Part shown: one piece after another, positions 23,550-33,319 of the stretch
Layout of the letters: each line of letters starts with the position of its first letter
Numbering within the stretch: position 1 is the stretch's first letter
Assembly (NCBI RefSeq): GCF_002001205.1
Contig: NZ_MUNZ01000101.1
Location: forward strand, 62,001-126,000
Direction: 5' to 3'
DNA length: 64,000 nucleotides
From: Hydrogenophaga sp. A37
Lineage (GTDB): Bacteria; Pseudomonadota; Gammaproteobacteria; Burkholderiales; Burkholderiaceae_C
Notes under the pieces: model-generated
The model's database searches: none
The model's input: only the letters and a program-made list of their open reading frames with translations
What the model was told of the DNA's origin: nothing
Position numbers and translations under genes: made by a program

Positions 23550-26500
23550 ATGCATCCGCAAACCAACAGCGCCCATCCCGAAGAGACGTCCTGGGTGTCG
23601 CGCTTCAACCTCTCGCAGTGGGCCCTGGACCACCAGGCCTTCACGCGCTATTTGATGATCGTGCTGATGCTGCTGGGCGTGGCGGCCTACTTCCAGCTTG
23701 GCCAGGACGAAGACCCTCCATTCACCTTCCGCGCCATGGTCGTTCGCGCCTACTGGCCGGGCGCCACCGCGCAGGAAGTGGCCGAGCAGGTGGCTGATCG
23801 CCTGGAGAAGACGCTGCAGGAAGTGCCTTACGCCGACAAGATCCGCAGCTACTCCAAACCGGGTGAGACCCTGATCCTGTTCCAGGTCAAGGACAACGCG
23901 CCCGCGGCCGAGGTGCCGCAGACCTGGTACGCCGTGCGCAAGAAGATCGGCGACATGCGCTCCACCCTGCCTCAGGGCGTGATCGGCCCCTTTTTCAACG
24001 ACGAGTTCGGCGATGTGTACGGCGTCATCTACGCGCTGCAGGGCGACGGTTTCTCCCCGGCGGACAAGAAGCAGGTGGCCGACACGGTGCGCCAGCGGCT
24101 GCTGCGGGTGAAAGACGTGAACAAGGTCGAGCTGTTCGGCGTGCAGGACGAGAAGCTCTACATCGAGATTTCCCATCAGCGCCTGGCCACGCTGGGTCTG
24201 GACATGCAGCAGGTGCTGGCCGCGCTGGGCCAGCAGAACGTGCTGGAGCCGGCCGGCGCGGTGCAGACGCCGCACGACGTGGTGCAGGTGCGCGTGGGCG
24301 GGGCGTTCAACTCGGTCGAGCAACTGCGTGCGATGCCGGTGCGGGCCGCCAACGGCACCCAGCTGCGCCTCGGCGACTTCGCCGACATCCGCCTGGGCTA
24401 TGTCGATCCCGAGCAGGTCAAGGTGCGTCACAACGGCAAGGGCAGCGTGGCACTGGGCATTTCCATGGCCAAGGGCGGCGACATCATCGCCCTGGGCGAG
24501 GCGCTGAAGACGGCGGTGGCCGACATCGAACGGCAGTTGCCGGCCGGCATGCAGCTGGTGCAGGTGCAGGACCAGCCCAGCGCGGTGACCCGGTCGGTGA
24601 ATGAGTTCGTGAAGGTGCTGATCGAGGCCGTGCTGATCGTGCTGGCGGTCAGCTTCCTGAGCCTCGGCCTGCACAGGCGAGAGGGCGGGACCGGGTGGCG
24701 CCGCTACCGGCTTGATGCGCGTCCGGGCCTGGTCGTGCTCATCACGATTCCTCTGGTGCTCTCGATCACGTTTCTGGCCATGCAGTACTGGGGCATCGGG
24801 CTGCACAAGATTTCGCTCGGCTCGCTGATCATCGCGCTGGGCCTGCTGGTGGACGACGCGATCATTGCGGTGGAGATGATGGTGCGCAAGCTGGAGGAAG
24901 GCTACTCGATGATGAAGGCCGCGACCTTCACCTGGGACGCCACCGCCATGCCCATGCTCACCGGCACCCTGATCACTGCCGCGGGTTTCCTGCCCATCGG
25001 CATGGCGAACTCGACGGTGGGGGAATACACGTTCGCGATCTTTGCGGTGACCGTGATCGCGCTGGTGCTGTCATGGATCGTCGCCGTGATGTTCGTGCCC
25101 TACCTGGGTGTGCGGCTGCTCAAGGTCAAGCCACACGTCGGCCCTGCCCACGAGGTGTTCGACGGGCCTTTCTATGTGCGCTTTCGTGCGCTGGTGAACT
25201 GGTGCGTGCAACACCGCTGGATCACCATCGGCCTCACCATCGCCACCTTCGTGCTGGGCATCGTCGGCATGGGCCAGGTGCAGCAGCAGTTCTTTCCTGA
25301 TTCAAGCCGCCCCGAGATCATGGTCGATCTCTGGCTGCCCGAAGGCGCGAGCCTGTCGGCCAACGACGCGATCACGCGCCGCGTCGAGGCGCGCATGACG
25401 AAGGAGCCGGGGGTGAGCAGCGTGAGCACCTGGGTGGGCTCGGGCGTGCCGCGTTTCTATCTGCCCCTGGACCAGGTGTTCCCGCAGAGCAACGTGTCGC
25501 AGCTGATCGTGTTGCCCAAAGACCTTGAGGCGCGTGAACGCATCCGCAAGGCCCTGCCGGCCCTGCTGGCGACGGAGTTTCCCGAGATCCGGGGCCGTGT
25601 GAAGCTGCTGCCCAACGGGCCGCCGGTGCCGTACCCGGTGCAGTTCCGCGTGGTCGGCACGGACCCTGCGGTGTTGCGCGGCCTGGCCGACGAGGTGAAG
25701 GCGGTTCTGCGCGAGAACCCGAACATGCGCGGTGTGAACGACAACTGGAACGAGTCGGTCAAGGTGCTTCGCCTGGACGTGGATCAGACCAAGGCGCGTG
25801 CGCTGGGGGTGTCCAGCCAGTCGATTGCACAGGCCGCCCGTACCATCCTGAGCGGCAGCACCGTCGGGCAGTACCGCGACGGCGACAAGCTGATCGACAT
25901 CGTGCTGCGCCAGCCGCTGTCCGAGCGCGACGCCATCACCAGCCTGGCCAACGCCTACCTGCCCACGGCAAGCGGCAAGAGCATTCCGCTGTCTCAGATC
26001 GCACGACCGGTGTTCGATTGGGAGCCGGGCGTGATCTGGCGAGAAAATCGCGACTTCGCCATCACCGTGCAAGGCGATGTGGTCGAGGGCCTGCAGGGCG
26101 CGACCGTCACGGCCGAGTTGCTGCCGGCGCTGCACAAAATCGAGGCCGGCTGGGCCGAACGCGGGCTCGGCGCTTACCGGGTGCAGGTGGCGGGTGCGGT
26201 GGAAGAGAGCAGCAAAGGCTCGTCGTCGATCGCGGCAGGTGTCCCCCTGATGCTGTTCATCACCTTCACGCTGCTGATGCTGCAGTTGCAGAGCTTCAGC
26301 CGTTCGCTGCTGGTGTTCCTGACCGGTCCGCTCGGTTTGGCTGGGGTTGCCGGTGCGTTGTTGCTGCTGAACAGGCCGTTCGGGTTCGTGGCGCTGCTCG
26401 GCGTGATTGCGCTCATGGGCATGATCCAGCGCAACTCGGTGATCCTGATCGACCAGATCGAGCAGGACCGCGCGCGAGGCGTGCCTGCCTGGGACGCGGT

Positions 26501-26705
26501 CGTCGAAGCGGCGGTGCGCCGCATGCGCCCCATCGTGCTGACCGCTGCCGCCGCCGTGCTGGCCATGATCCCGCTTTCGCGCAGTGTGTTCTGGGGGCCG
26601 ATGGCCGTTGCCATCATGGGCGGACTGATCGTCGCGACCGTGCTCACGCTGCTGGCCCTGCCCGCCATGTACGCCGCCTGGTTCCGGGTGAAGCGGGAGG
26701 CTTGA
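23550..26705 (+). CDS. RND efflux transporter inner-membrane pump
   Basis: Proton-driven pump of about 1051 residues with 12 helices and two large periplasmic loops. The first helix follows residues 25-30, DEDPPFTFRAMVVRAYWPGA opens the porter domain, and helix 4 has LLVDDAIIAVEMMVRKLEEG with the Asp pair of the proton relay. The final helices carry GMIQRNSVILIDQI. The ATG at 23550 has TGAGG ahead of it; a GTG at 23538 overlaps the previous stop and would add four residues. The sequence resembles the HAE1/CzcA superfamily broadly; organic-compound efflux is more likely than metal, but the substrate is not clear. Confidence 0.92.
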   Translation: MHPQTNSAHPEETSWVSRFNLSQWALDHQAFTRYLMIVLMLLGVAAYFQLGQDEDPPFTFRAMVVRAYWPGATAQEVAEQVADRLEKTLQEVPYADKIRSYSKPGETLILFQVKDNAPAAEVPQTWYAVRKKIGDMRSTLPQGVIGPFFNDEFGDVYGVIYALQGDGFSPADKKQVADTVRQRLLRVKDVNKVELFGVQDEKLYIEISHQRLATLGLDMQQVLAALGQQNVLEPAGAVQTPHDVVQVRVGGAFNSVEQLRAMPVRAANGTQLRLGDFADIRLGYVDPEQVKVRHNGKGSVALGISMAKGGDIIALGEALKTAVADIERQLPAGMQLVQVQDQPSAVTRSVNEFVKVLIEAVLIVLAVSFLSLGLHRREGGTGWRRYRLDARPGLVVLITIPLVLSITFLAMQYWGIGLHKISLGSLIIALGLLVDDAIIAVEMMVRKLEEGYSMMKAATFTWDATAMPMLTGTLITAAGFLPIGMANSTVGEYTFAIFAVTVIALVLSWIVAVMFVPYLGVRLLKVKPHVGPAHEVFDGPFYVRFRALVNWCVQHRWITIGLTIATFVLGIVGMGQVQQQFFPDSSRPEIMVDLWLPEGASLSANDAITRRVEARMTKEPGVSSVSTWVGSGVPRFYLPLDQVFPQSNVSQLIVLPKDLEARERIRKALPALLATEFPEIRGRVKLLPNGPPVPYPVQFRVVGTDPAVLRGLADEVKAVLRENPNMRGVNDNWNESVKVLRLDVDQTKARALGVSSQSIAQAARTILSGSTVGQYRDGDKLIDIVLRQPLSERDAITSLANAYLPTASGKSIPLSQIARPVFDWEPGVIWRENRDFAITVQGDVVEGLQGATVTAELLPALHKIEAGWAERGLGAYRVQVAGAVEESSKGSSSIAAGVPLMLFITFTLLMLQLQSFSRSLLVFLTGPLGLAGVAGALLLLNRPFGFVALLGVIALMGMIQRNSVILIDQIEQDRARGVPAWDAVVEAAVRRMRPIVLTAAAAVLAMIPLSRSVFWGPMAVAIMGGLIVATVLTLLALPAMYAAWFRVKREA

Positions 26706-26776
26706 GCCCCAGGCTCCGCCGCTGCGCGGGTCGCTGCCCCAAGGAGCAGATTCAGCCTTGGGGCGGCCAGGCGGCG
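26706..26776 (-). repeat. Dispersed intergenic palindromic repeat, copy B
   Basis: On the minus strand this reads GGCCGCCCCAAGG, CTCCTTGGGGCAGCGACC and CGCGCAGCGGCGGAGCC, matching the copy at 3143-3208 in the same order. It lies immediately after the RND pump gene and may serve as its transcript end. Confidence 0.6.
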
Positions 26777-26871
26777 AATCGTTGAACCCAGCGGCTACAA
26801 TCAAAGGTTGCCGAAAAGCGGAAAGCAGGCTTTGCAGTGTCAGTGCTGCGGGGCTTGATCACCGTGCAGGC

Positions 26872-26958
26872 GCGCGGGTGGCGAAATTGGTAGACGCACC
26901 AGGTTTAGGTCCTGACGCCAGCAATGGTGTGGGGGTTCGAGTCCCCCCCCGCGCACCA
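26872..26958 (+). tRNA. tRNA-Leu (anticodon TAG)
   Basis: Class II tRNA with a long variable arm. The acceptor stem GCGCGGG pairs with CCCGCGC, followed by A and an encoded CCA. The D-arm has GGCGAAATTGGTAGACGC, the anticodon loop is TTTAGGT (anticodon TAG, reading CUA and related Leu codons) and the T-loop is GGTTCGAGTCC. It lies 68 bases upstream of tig. Confidence 0.97.
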
Positions 26959-27026
26959 CATCAGATACAGCGATTTCATGCGGCAGGCAGCACCTTCTGA
27001 CCCGCCGTCCCTACTTGGAGAAAACC

Positions 27027-28337
27027 ATGACCGTGACCGTAGAAACCCTGGAAAAACTGGAACGCAAGATCACGCTCACGCTGCCGGCCGACGTGATCCA
27101 GATCGAGGTCGCCAAGCGTCTCAAACGCTTGGCCCGTGAAGTCAAGATGGACGGTTTCCGTCCCGGCAAAGTGCCGATGAACGTGGTGGCCCAGCGTTAC
27201 GGTTATTCCGTGCACTACGAGGTGATGAACGACAAGGTGGGCGAGGCTTTTGCCACCGCCGCCGACGAAGCCAAGTTGCGCGTGGCCGGTCAGCCCACGA
27301 TCACCGAAAAGAACGAGTCACCCGAAGGCCAGTTGGCTTTCGATGCTGTCTTCGAGGTGTACCCGGAAGTCAAGATCGCCGATCTGAGCACCGCTGAAGT
27401 CGAGAAGGTGTCGTCCGATGTGACCGACGCAGCCATCGACCGCACGCTGGACATCCTGCGCAAGCAGCGCCGCACCTTCGCGCAACGCGCGCAGGACCAG
27501 GTGGCCACCGATGGCGACCGCGTCACCATCGACTTCGCCGGCAAGATCGACGGCGAAGCCTTTGATGGTGGCAAGGCCGAAGCCTTCCAGTTCATCGTGG
27601 GCGATGGCCAGATGCTCAAGGAATTCGAAGATGCGGTGCGCGGTATGAAGTCGGGTGAGTCCAAGACCTTCCCGCTGCCATTCCCGGCCGATTACCACGG
27701 CAAGGATGTGGCCGGCAAGACCGCCGACTTCCTGGTCACGGTCAACAAGATCGAAGCAGCCCACCTGCCCGAAGTGGATGAGGCTTTGGCCAAGTCCCTC
27801 GGCATCGCCGAAGGCACGGTGGAAGGTCTGCGCGCCGACATCAAGAAAAACCTGGAGCGCGAGGTCAAGCACCGGCTGCAGGCTCGCAACAAACAAGCTG
27901 CCATGGATGCACTGGCCGCCAAGGCCGAGTTGGACCTGCCGAAGTCGGTGGTGCAGTCCGAACTCGACCGCTTGGTGGAAGGTGCTCGCGCCGACCTGAA
28001 GCAGCGCGGCGTCAAGGATGCCGACAAGGCTCCAATCCCTGACGACCTGTTCCGTCCGCAAGCCGAGCGCCGCGTGCGCCTGGGCTTGGTGGTGGCCGAG
28101 CTGGTGCGCGCCAACGAGCTGCACGCCAAGCCCGAGCAGATCAAGTCCCACATCGAAGATCTGGCTGCGTCCTACGAAAAGCCGGCCGACGTCGTGCGCT
28201 GGTACACCAGTGACAACCGCCGCATGGCCGAAGTGGAAGCGATCGTGATCGAAAACAACGTCACCGAGTTCGTGTTTGCCAAGGCGAAGGTCACCGACAA
28301 AGTGATTGGTTTTGACGAGTTGATGGGCCAAGCGTGA
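27027..28337 (+). CDS. tig: Trigger factor
   Basis: Ribosome-associated chaperone and peptidyl-prolyl isomerase, 436 residues. The N-terminal ribosome-binding signature is GFRPGKVPMNVVAQRYG (about 47-63). The FKBP-type isomerase domain spans about 155-245 (DRVTIDFAGKIDGEAFDGGKA, FPADYHGKDVAGK), and the rest is the helical chaperone body. ATG at 27027 follows TTGGAGAAAACC; an in-frame start 12 bases earlier is less likely. It leads the tig-clpP-clpX-lon block, and a strong terminator separates it from clpP. Confidence 0.96.
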   Translation: MTVTVETLEKLERKITLTLPADVIQIEVAKRLKRLAREVKMDGFRPGKVPMNVVAQRYGYSVHYEVMNDKVGEAFATAADEAKLRVAGQPTITEKNESPEGQLAFDAVFEVYPEVKIADLSTAEVEKVSSDVTDAAIDRTLDILRKQRRTFAQRAQDQVATDGDRVTIDFAGKIDGEAFDGGKAEAFQFIVGDGQMLKEFEDAVRGMKSGESKTFPLPFPADYHGKDVAGKTADFLVTVNKIEAAHLPEVDEALAKSLGIAEGTVEGLRADIKKNLEREVKHRLQARNKQAAMDALAAKAELDLPKSVVQSELDRLVEGARADLKQRGVKDADKAPIPDDLFRPQAERRVRLGLVVAELVRANELHAKPEQIKSHIEDLAASYEKPADVVRWYTSDNRRMAEVEAIVIENNVTEFVFAKAKVTDKVIGFDELMGQA

Positions 28338-28376
28338 TTGGCAAGGCCTGATGCAGGCAGTCGACGCGGGCGACGA

Positions 28377-28402
28377 GGGCGGAGGAATCCGCCCTTTTTT
28401 TT
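28377..28402 (+). terminator. Intrinsic terminator after tig
   Basis: GGGCGGA pairs with TCCGCCC around a GGAA loop and is followed by eight T residues. It sits 39 bases after the tig stop codon and just upstream of the putative clpP heat-shock promoter. Confidence 0.9.
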
Positions 28403-28411
28403 GCGGTGTCG

Positions 28412-28439
28412 CTTGTCTTTTGTGGTGGGCACGCCATAT
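28412..28439 (+). promoter_or_regulatory. Putative heat-shock (sigma-32) promoter for clpP
   Basis: CTTGTCT (28412-28418) and CGCCATAT (28432-28439) are separated by 13 bases, fitting the sigma-32 pattern CTTGAAA-N11-16-CCCCATNT in its core CTTG and CCAT positions. The start would be near 28446, after the tig terminator and about 85 bases before clpP. Confidence 0.5.
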
Positions 28440-28449
28440 GCAAGTCTCG

Positions 28450-28480
28450 GACAAAGCCGCTGTGGAATCGCGGCTTTGTC
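28450..28480 (+). promoter_or_regulatory. Stable hairpin in the clpP leader
   Basis: GACAAAGCCGC pairs perfectly with GCGGCTTTGTC around a 9-nt loop. There is no T run after it, so it is not a classical terminator. If transcription starts at the sigma-32-like promoter, it forms the 5' end of the clpP mRNA and could protect it. Confidence 0.5.
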
Positions 28481-28529
28481 GGGTTGGTTACAGTAGTGAC
28501 ATGGTCTCAAACACACACCGGAGAAACGC

Positions 28530-29147
28530 ATGAGCGCAATGGACATTCAGGGACTGGGCATGGTGCCCATGGTCATCGAAACCTCGGGCCGCGGTGAGCG
28601 TGCCTACGATATCTATTCCCGGCTGCTCCGAGAGCGGGTGATCTTCCTGGTCGGTGAAGTCAATGACCATTCGGCCAACTTGGTGGTGGCCCAGTTGTTG
28701 TTTCTGGAGAGTGAAAATCCCGACAAGGACATTTCGTTCTACATCAACTCGCCCGGCGGTTCAGTGAGCGCAGGCATGGCCATTTTCGACACGATGAATT
28801 TCATCAAACCCGACGTGTCCACCCTGTGCTGTGGCTTCGCCGCCAGCATGGGCGCGTTCCTCCTGGCGGCCGGCGCCAAGGGCAAACGGTTTTCACTGCC
28901 TAACTCGAAAGTCATGATTCACCAGCCTTCGGGTGGCAGCCGTGGTCAGGCGACAGAGATCGAGATCCAGGCCCGCGAGATTCTCAAAACCCGCGAACAA
29001 CTCAACAAGATTCTGGCCGAACGCACAGGGCAACCCTTGGATCGCATCGCACGAGACACCGAGCGCGACTACTACATGTCCGCCGCCGAGTCTGCCGAGT
29101 ACGGCCTGATCGACAAGGTGATTGAAAGACGCCCCACCGCAGCCTGA
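28530..29147 (+). CDS. clpP: ATP-dependent Clp protease proteolytic subunit
   Basis: Serine protease subunit (205 residues) that forms the tetradecameric chamber for ClpX or ClpA. The catalytic Ser lies in [14 protein letters not shown] (about 104) and His in [18 protein letters not shown] (about 129); the conserved Asp is in '[22 protein letters not shown]' (about 178). The N-terminus (about 12-25) has the usual short propeptide before [12 protein letters not shown]. Terminator-like hairpins lie on both sides, so clpP can be transcribed alone as well as with clpX. Confidence 0.97.
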   Translation: MSAMDIQGLGMVPMVIETSGRGERAYDIYSRLLRERVIFLVGEVNDHSANLVVAQLLFLESENPDKDISFYINSPGGSVSAGMAIFDTMNFIKPDVSTLCCGFAASMGAFLLAAGAKGKRFSLPNSKVMIHQPSGGSRGQATEIEIQAREILKTREQLNKILAERTGQPLDRIARDTERDYYMSAAESAEYGLIDKVIERRPTAA

Positions 29148-29197
29148 CCGCGGAAACCTTGGCTGTCGCCAGAAAGGGCCCGTTCTGGCAGCGGAAT

Positions 29198-29218
29198 GGG
29201 CCTGATTGGCCCTCTTTT
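29198..29218 (+). terminator. Terminator-like hairpin between clpP and clpX
   Basis: GGGCC pairs with GGCCC around TGATT and is followed by TCTTTT. A second hairpin, GCCAGAA with TTCTGGC, sits just upstream at 29168-29189. Together they could reduce read-through from clpP into clpX. Confidence 0.6.
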
Positions 29219-29295
29219 CCTTCGTTTGAGCCTGTGTAGGCTTGAACTATCATTGATTCCACCGCTCCCAACAGGCATTCCGGACCTCCAGACCT

Positions 29296-30561
29296 ATGGC
29301 CGACAAAAAATCCGCCTCCAGTGAAAAAGCGCTCTACTGCTCGTTTTGTGGCAAGAGCCAGCACGAGGTGAAGAAACTGATCGCCGGTCCGTCGGTGTTC
29401 ATCTGCGACGAGTGCATTGATTTGTGCAACGACATCATTCGTGATGAGTTGCCTGGTCTGGAGTCGGTCAAGGCGTCCAGCGACGACGTGCCGACACCGG
29501 CCGATCTCAAGGGCAATCTAGACAACTATGTCATTGGGCAGGAAGCCGCCAAGCGCGCCCTGGCCGTGGCGGTCTACAACCACTACAAGCGCCTGCGCCA
29601 CAAGCAAAATGCCCGCAAGGATGATGTCGAGCTGGCCAAGAGCAACATCTTGCTGATCGGTCCTACGGGGTCAGGCAAGACGCTACTGGCTCAGACCATG
29701 GCTCGAATGCTCAACGTTCCATTCGTGATGGCCGATGCCACCACACTGACCGAAGCGGGTTACGTGGGCGAAGACGTCGAAAATATCGTGGCCAAGCTGC
29801 TGCAGAGCTGCAATTACGACGTCGAGCGCGCGCAGCAGGGCATCGTCTACATTGACGAAATCGACAAGATCACGCGCAAGTCCGACAACCCCTCGATCAC
29901 CCGCGACGTGTCGGGCGAGGGCGTGCAGCAGGCTTTGCTCAAGTTGGTTGAAGGCACGATGGCGAGCGTGCCGCCCCAGGGCGGTCGTAAACACCCCAAC
30001 CAAGACTTTTTGCAGGTTGACACGACCAACATCCTGTTCATTTGCGGTGGCGCGTTTGCCGGTCTGGAAAAGATCATCGAGAACCGCACCGAGGCCTCTG
30101 GTATGGGGTTCAGCGCGGTGGTCAAGAGCAAGCAACAGCGCAGCCTGACCGATGCTTTTAAGGAAATCGAACCCGAAGACCTGATCAAGTTCGGGTTGAT
30201 TCCAGAGTTGGTCGGCCGTGTGCCCGTGATTGCTGCATTGTCGGAACTTAGCGAGGATGCGCTCGTGGAGATCCTCACCGAGCCGAAGAACGCGGTGGTC
30301 AAGCAGTTTTCGCGTTTGCTGGCCATGGAGGGGGCGGAGCTGGAAGTGCGTCCGGCGGCGCTGAAAGCGATCGCGCGCAAGGCGTTGGCTCGCAAGACCG
30401 GCGCGCGCGGACTGCGCTCTATCCTGGAAAACGCGCTGATCGACACCATGTTCGATCTGCCCGGCATGAGCAATGTCGAAAAAGTGGTGGTCGATGAGTC
30501 CACGATTGAAGAGAACAAACCCCCCCTGCTGGTGTACCGAGAGGCGGCCAAGCAGGCTTGA
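29296..30561 (+). CDS. clpX: ATP-dependent Clp protease ATP-binding subunit ClpX
   Basis: AAA+ unfoldase (421 residues) that feeds substrates to ClpP. The N-terminal zinc finger is [15 protein letters not shown] with a second CDECIDLC pair (residues about 15-43). Walker A is GPTGSGKT (about 121), the pore loop is in AGYVGEDVE (about 153), Walker B is IVYIDEIDK (about 183), and the [19 protein letters not shown] segment and the IGF-like loop region follow. Typical order clpP-clpX-lon. Confidence 0.97.
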   Translation: MADKKSASSEKALYCSFCGKSQHEVKKLIAGPSVFICDECIDLCNDIIRDELPGLESVKASSDDVPTPADLKGNLDNYVIGQEAAKRALAVAVYNHYKRLRHKQNARKDDVELAKSNILLIGPTGSGKTLLAQTMARMLNVPFVMADATTLTEAGYVGEDVENIVAKLLQSCNYDVERAQQGIVYIDEIDKITRKSDNPSITRDVSGEGVQQALLKLVEGTMASVPPQGGRKHPNQDFLQVDTTNILFICGGAFAGLEKIIENRTEASGMGFSAVVKSKQQRSLTDAFKEIEPEDLIKFGLIPELVGRVPVIAALSELSEDALVEILTEPKNAVVKQFSRLLAMEGAELEVRPAALKAIARKALARKTGARGLRSILENALIDTMFDLPGMSNVEKVVVDESTIEENKPPLLVYREAAKQA

Positions 30562-30647
30562 GCGCGTGCGCTGTGTGGTGTGTGCAACGTAGAGGGCCGA
30601 TGCGAGGTCTTACGCGTTGTTCCACCGAAACCTTTTAGAGGTTAAGT

Positions 30648-33080
30648 ATGTCCGGACAAATTCCCTTGCCCAGCACGCCCGTTGATCTGCCCCTGTTGCC
30701 CCTGCGCGATGTGGTGGTCTTTCCGCACATGGTGATCCCGTTGTTTGTGGGACGCCCCAAGAGCATCAAGGCTCTGGAAGCGGCCATGGAGGCCGAACGG
30801 CGCATCATGCTGGTGGCGCAAAAGGCCGCCGCCAAAGACGAACCTGCGGTGGATGACATGTTCGAGATGGGCTGTGTCGCCACCATCTTGCAAATGCTGA
30901 AGCTGCCTGACGGTACGGTGAAGGTACTGGTCGAGGGCGTGCAGCGTGCGAAGGTGCTGTCGATTCAGGACGGTGAAAGCCATTTTGTGGCGAACGTCGC
31001 GCCTGTCGATCCCGCTCAGGAAAAACTGGCCGCTCAGTCGAACGAGCTGGAAGCGCTGCGCCGTGCGGTGATGCAGCAATTCGATCAGTACGTCAAACTG
31101 AACAAGAAGATCCCGTCAGAGATCCTGACCTCGATTTCCAGCATTGACGATCCGGGCCGCTTGGCCGACACCATTGCCGCCCACCTGCCGCTCAAGCTTG
31201 AGTCCAAGCAGGTTGTGCTCGACCTCGACCCGGTCAACAAGCGCCTGGAAAACCTGTTCGAGCAATTGGAACGCGAAGTTGACATTCTCAACGTTGACAA
31301 AAAGATCCGGGGTCGCGTCAAGCGCCAGATGGAGAAGAACCAGCGCGACTTCTACCTGAACGAACAGGTCAAGGCGATCCAGAAGGAGCTCGGCGAAGGC
31401 GAAGAGGGCGCCGACATCGAAGAGATCGAGAAGAAAATCAAGGCCGCCAAGATGCCCGCTGAAGCGCGCAAGAAAGCCGATGCAGAGTTCAAGAAGCTCA
31501 AGTTGATGTCGCCCATGTCGGCCGAAGCCACCGTGGTGCGGAACTACATCGACGCGCTCGTCGCCTTGCCTTGGAGCAAGAAGACCAAGATCAAGCACAA
31601 CTTGGCGCACGCGGAAGAAGTGCTCAACGAGGATCATTACGGGCTGGACAAGGTCAAAGACCGCATCCTTGAATACCTTGCGGTGCAGCAGCGCGTGGAC
31701 AAGGTCAAGGCGCCCATCCTGTGTTTGGTGGGTCCTCCGGGTGTGGGAAAGACCTCGCTGGGTCAGTCGGTGGCCAAGGCCACGGGCCGCAAATACGTGC
31801 GCATGGCACTGGGTGGTATGCGCGACGAAGCCGAAATCCGAGGCCACCGCCGCACCTACATCGGCGCCATGCCGGGCAAGGTGCTGCAGAGTCTGAGCAA
31901 GGTGGGCACGCGCAACCCGCTGTTCCTGTTGGATGAGATCGACAAGCTGGGTACCGACTTCCGCGGTGATCCGTCCAGTGCTCTGCTTGAGGTCCTTGAT
32001 CCTGAGCAGAACCACACCTTTGGCGATCACTACGTCGAAGTGGATTTCGACCTGTCGGACGTGATGTTCGTGGCCACCTCGAACTCGATGAACATCCCGC
32101 CGGCCCTGTTGGATCGCATGGAAGTGATTCGCTTGTCGGGCTACACAGAAGACGAAAAAACCAACATCGCGATCCGCTACTTGCTGCCCAAGCAGTTGAA
32201 GAACAACGGTATCCGCGAGGGCGAGTTGAACGTCAAGGACGAAGCGGTGCGCGACATTGTTCGCTACTACACCCGCGAGGCGGGCGTGCGTTCGCTGGAA
32301 CGCGAACTCGGCAAGATCTGTCGCAAGGTGGTGAAGGGCTTGCTGCTCAAGAAATACACGCCCACGGTGGTGGTGGACGCGGACAACCTCAACGATTTCC
32401 TGGGTGTGCGAAAGTACAGCTACGGCCGCGCCGAAGCGCAGAACCAGGTGGGTCAGGTGGTGGGTCTGGCGTGGACCGAAGTGGGTGGCGATCTGCTGAC
32501 CATTGAGGTGGCGATCATGCCGGGCAAGGGTGTGATCACGCGCACCGGGTCACTGGGTGATGTCATGAAGGAATCGGTGGAAGCGGCAAGGACGGTGGTG
32601 CGAAGCCGCGCTCGCTCGCTCGGCATCAAGGATGAACAGTTCGACAAGCGTGACATCCACATTCACGTGCCCGATGGTGCGACGCCGAAAGACGGACCGA
32701 GTGCGGGTGCCGCCATGACCACGGCGCTGGTGTCTTCGCTCACGGGCATTCCTGTGCGGGCCGATGTCGCGATGACCGGTGAAATCACGCTGCGCGGGGA
32801 AGTGACGGCGATCGGTGGATTGAAAGAGAAGCTTCTGGCCGCGCTGCGTGGCGGTATCAAAACCGTGATCATTCCGGAAGAGAACGTGAAAGACCTGGCA
32901 GAGATTCCTGACAACGTGAAGCAGGGGTTGGAGATCGTGCCGGTGAAGTGGATTGACAAGGTGTTGTCCATCGCGCTCGAGCGCATGCCCGTTCCGTTGA
33001 CCGATGAAGAAGTGGCTGCGCAACTGGCCGCCGCCGCTGTGCGCACGCCCGCAGCGGCACCAGATGCCGTGAAGCACTGA
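30648..33080 (+). CDS. lon: ATP-dependent protease Lon
   Basis: Homo-oligomeric AAA+ serine protease for damaged and regulatory proteins; 810 residues. Residues about 11-205 form the LON substrate-binding domain (LPLLPLRDVVVFPHMVIPLF). Walker A is GPPGVGKTS (about 362) and Walker B is FLLDEIDK (about 425). The catalytic Ser is in DGPSAGAAMTTAL (about 686) and the Lys about 43 residues later in GLKEKLLAA. The last 25 residues are an Ala-rich tail. No clear heat-shock promoter is seen in the 86 bases after clpX, so it may be partly co-transcribed. Confidence 0.97.
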   Translation: MSGQIPLPSTPVDLPLLPLRDVVVFPHMVIPLFVGRPKSIKALEAAMEAERRIMLVAQKAAAKDEPAVDDMFEMGCVATILQMLKLPDGTVKVLVEGVQRAKVLSIQDGESHFVANVAPVDPAQEKLAAQSNELEALRRAVMQQFDQYVKLNKKIPSEILTSISSIDDPGRLADTIAAHLPLKLESKQVVLDLDPVNKRLENLFEQLEREVDILNVDKKIRGRVKRQMEKNQRDFYLNEQVKAIQKELGEGEEGADIEEIEKKIKAAKMPAEARKKADAEFKKLKLMSPMSAEATVVRNYIDALVALPWSKKTKIKHNLAHAEEVLNEDHYGLDKVKDRILEYLAVQQRVDKVKAPILCLVGPPGVGKTSLGQSVAKATGRKYVRMALGGMRDEAEIRGHRRTYIGAMPGKVLQSLSKVGTRNPLFLLDEIDKLGTDFRGDPSSALLEVLDPEQNHTFGDHYVEVDFDLSDVMFVATSNSMNIPPALLDRMEVIRLSGYTEDEKTNIAIRYLLPKQLKNNGIREGELNVKDEAVRDIVRYYTREAGVRSLERELGKICRKVVKGLLLKKYTPTVVVDADNLNDFLGVRKYSYGRAEAQNQVGQVVGLAWTEVGGDLLTIEVAIMPGKGVITRTGSLGDVMKESVEAARTVVRSRARSLGIKDEQFDKRDIHIHVPDGATPKDGPSAGAAMTTALVSSLTGIPVRADVAMTGEITLRGEVTAIGGLKEKLLAALRGGIKTVIIPEENVKDLAEIPDNVKQGLEIVPVKWIDKVLSIALERMPVPLTDEEVAAQLAAAAVRTPAAAPDAVKH

Positions 33081-33100
33081 CCCAAAAAAGTTGAGTGGGC

Positions 33101-33165
33101 TTGAAAAGAGTGCATTTTCTGAGCTAGAATTCTAGCTTCCGACGAACATCACCAAACGTCGGAAG
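33101..33165 (+). promoter_or_regulatory. Promoter, palindrome and leader hairpin upstream of the tRNA cluster
   Basis: TTGAAA (33101-33106) and TAGAAT (33125-33130) with an 18-base spacer form a good sigma-70 promoter. The -10 element lies inside AGCTAGAATTCTAGCT (33122-33137), a perfect 16-bp palindrome. Next comes CTTCCGACG paired with CGTCGGAAG (33136-33165), a perfect 9-bp hairpin ending 3 bases before the first tRNA. Confidence 0.7.
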
Positions 33166-33168
33166 TTT

Positions 33169-33244
<76 letters not shown>

Positions 33245-33251
33245 GTTTCAG

Positions 33252-33279
33252 AAAAAGGGAAGCCCGGCTTCCCTTTTTT
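33252..33279 (+). terminator. Intrinsic terminator after tRNA-Gly copy 1
   Basis: GGGAAGC pairs with GCTTCCC around CCG, extended by A5/T6 on the flanks. It lies 8 bases after the CCA end and probably yields a short single-tRNA transcript with partial read-through to tRNA-Cys. Confidence 0.88.
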
Positions 33280-33319
33280 GTCGATGGCGGTGGATGGGGT
33301 TTCCCGATCCGGCGTTTTG

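Noticed and set aside
25302..26804. A 500-codon minus-strand frame opposite the RND pump
   Set aside because: Composition is typical of antisense reading in high-GC genes and no motif is present; the pump on the plus strand is well supported.
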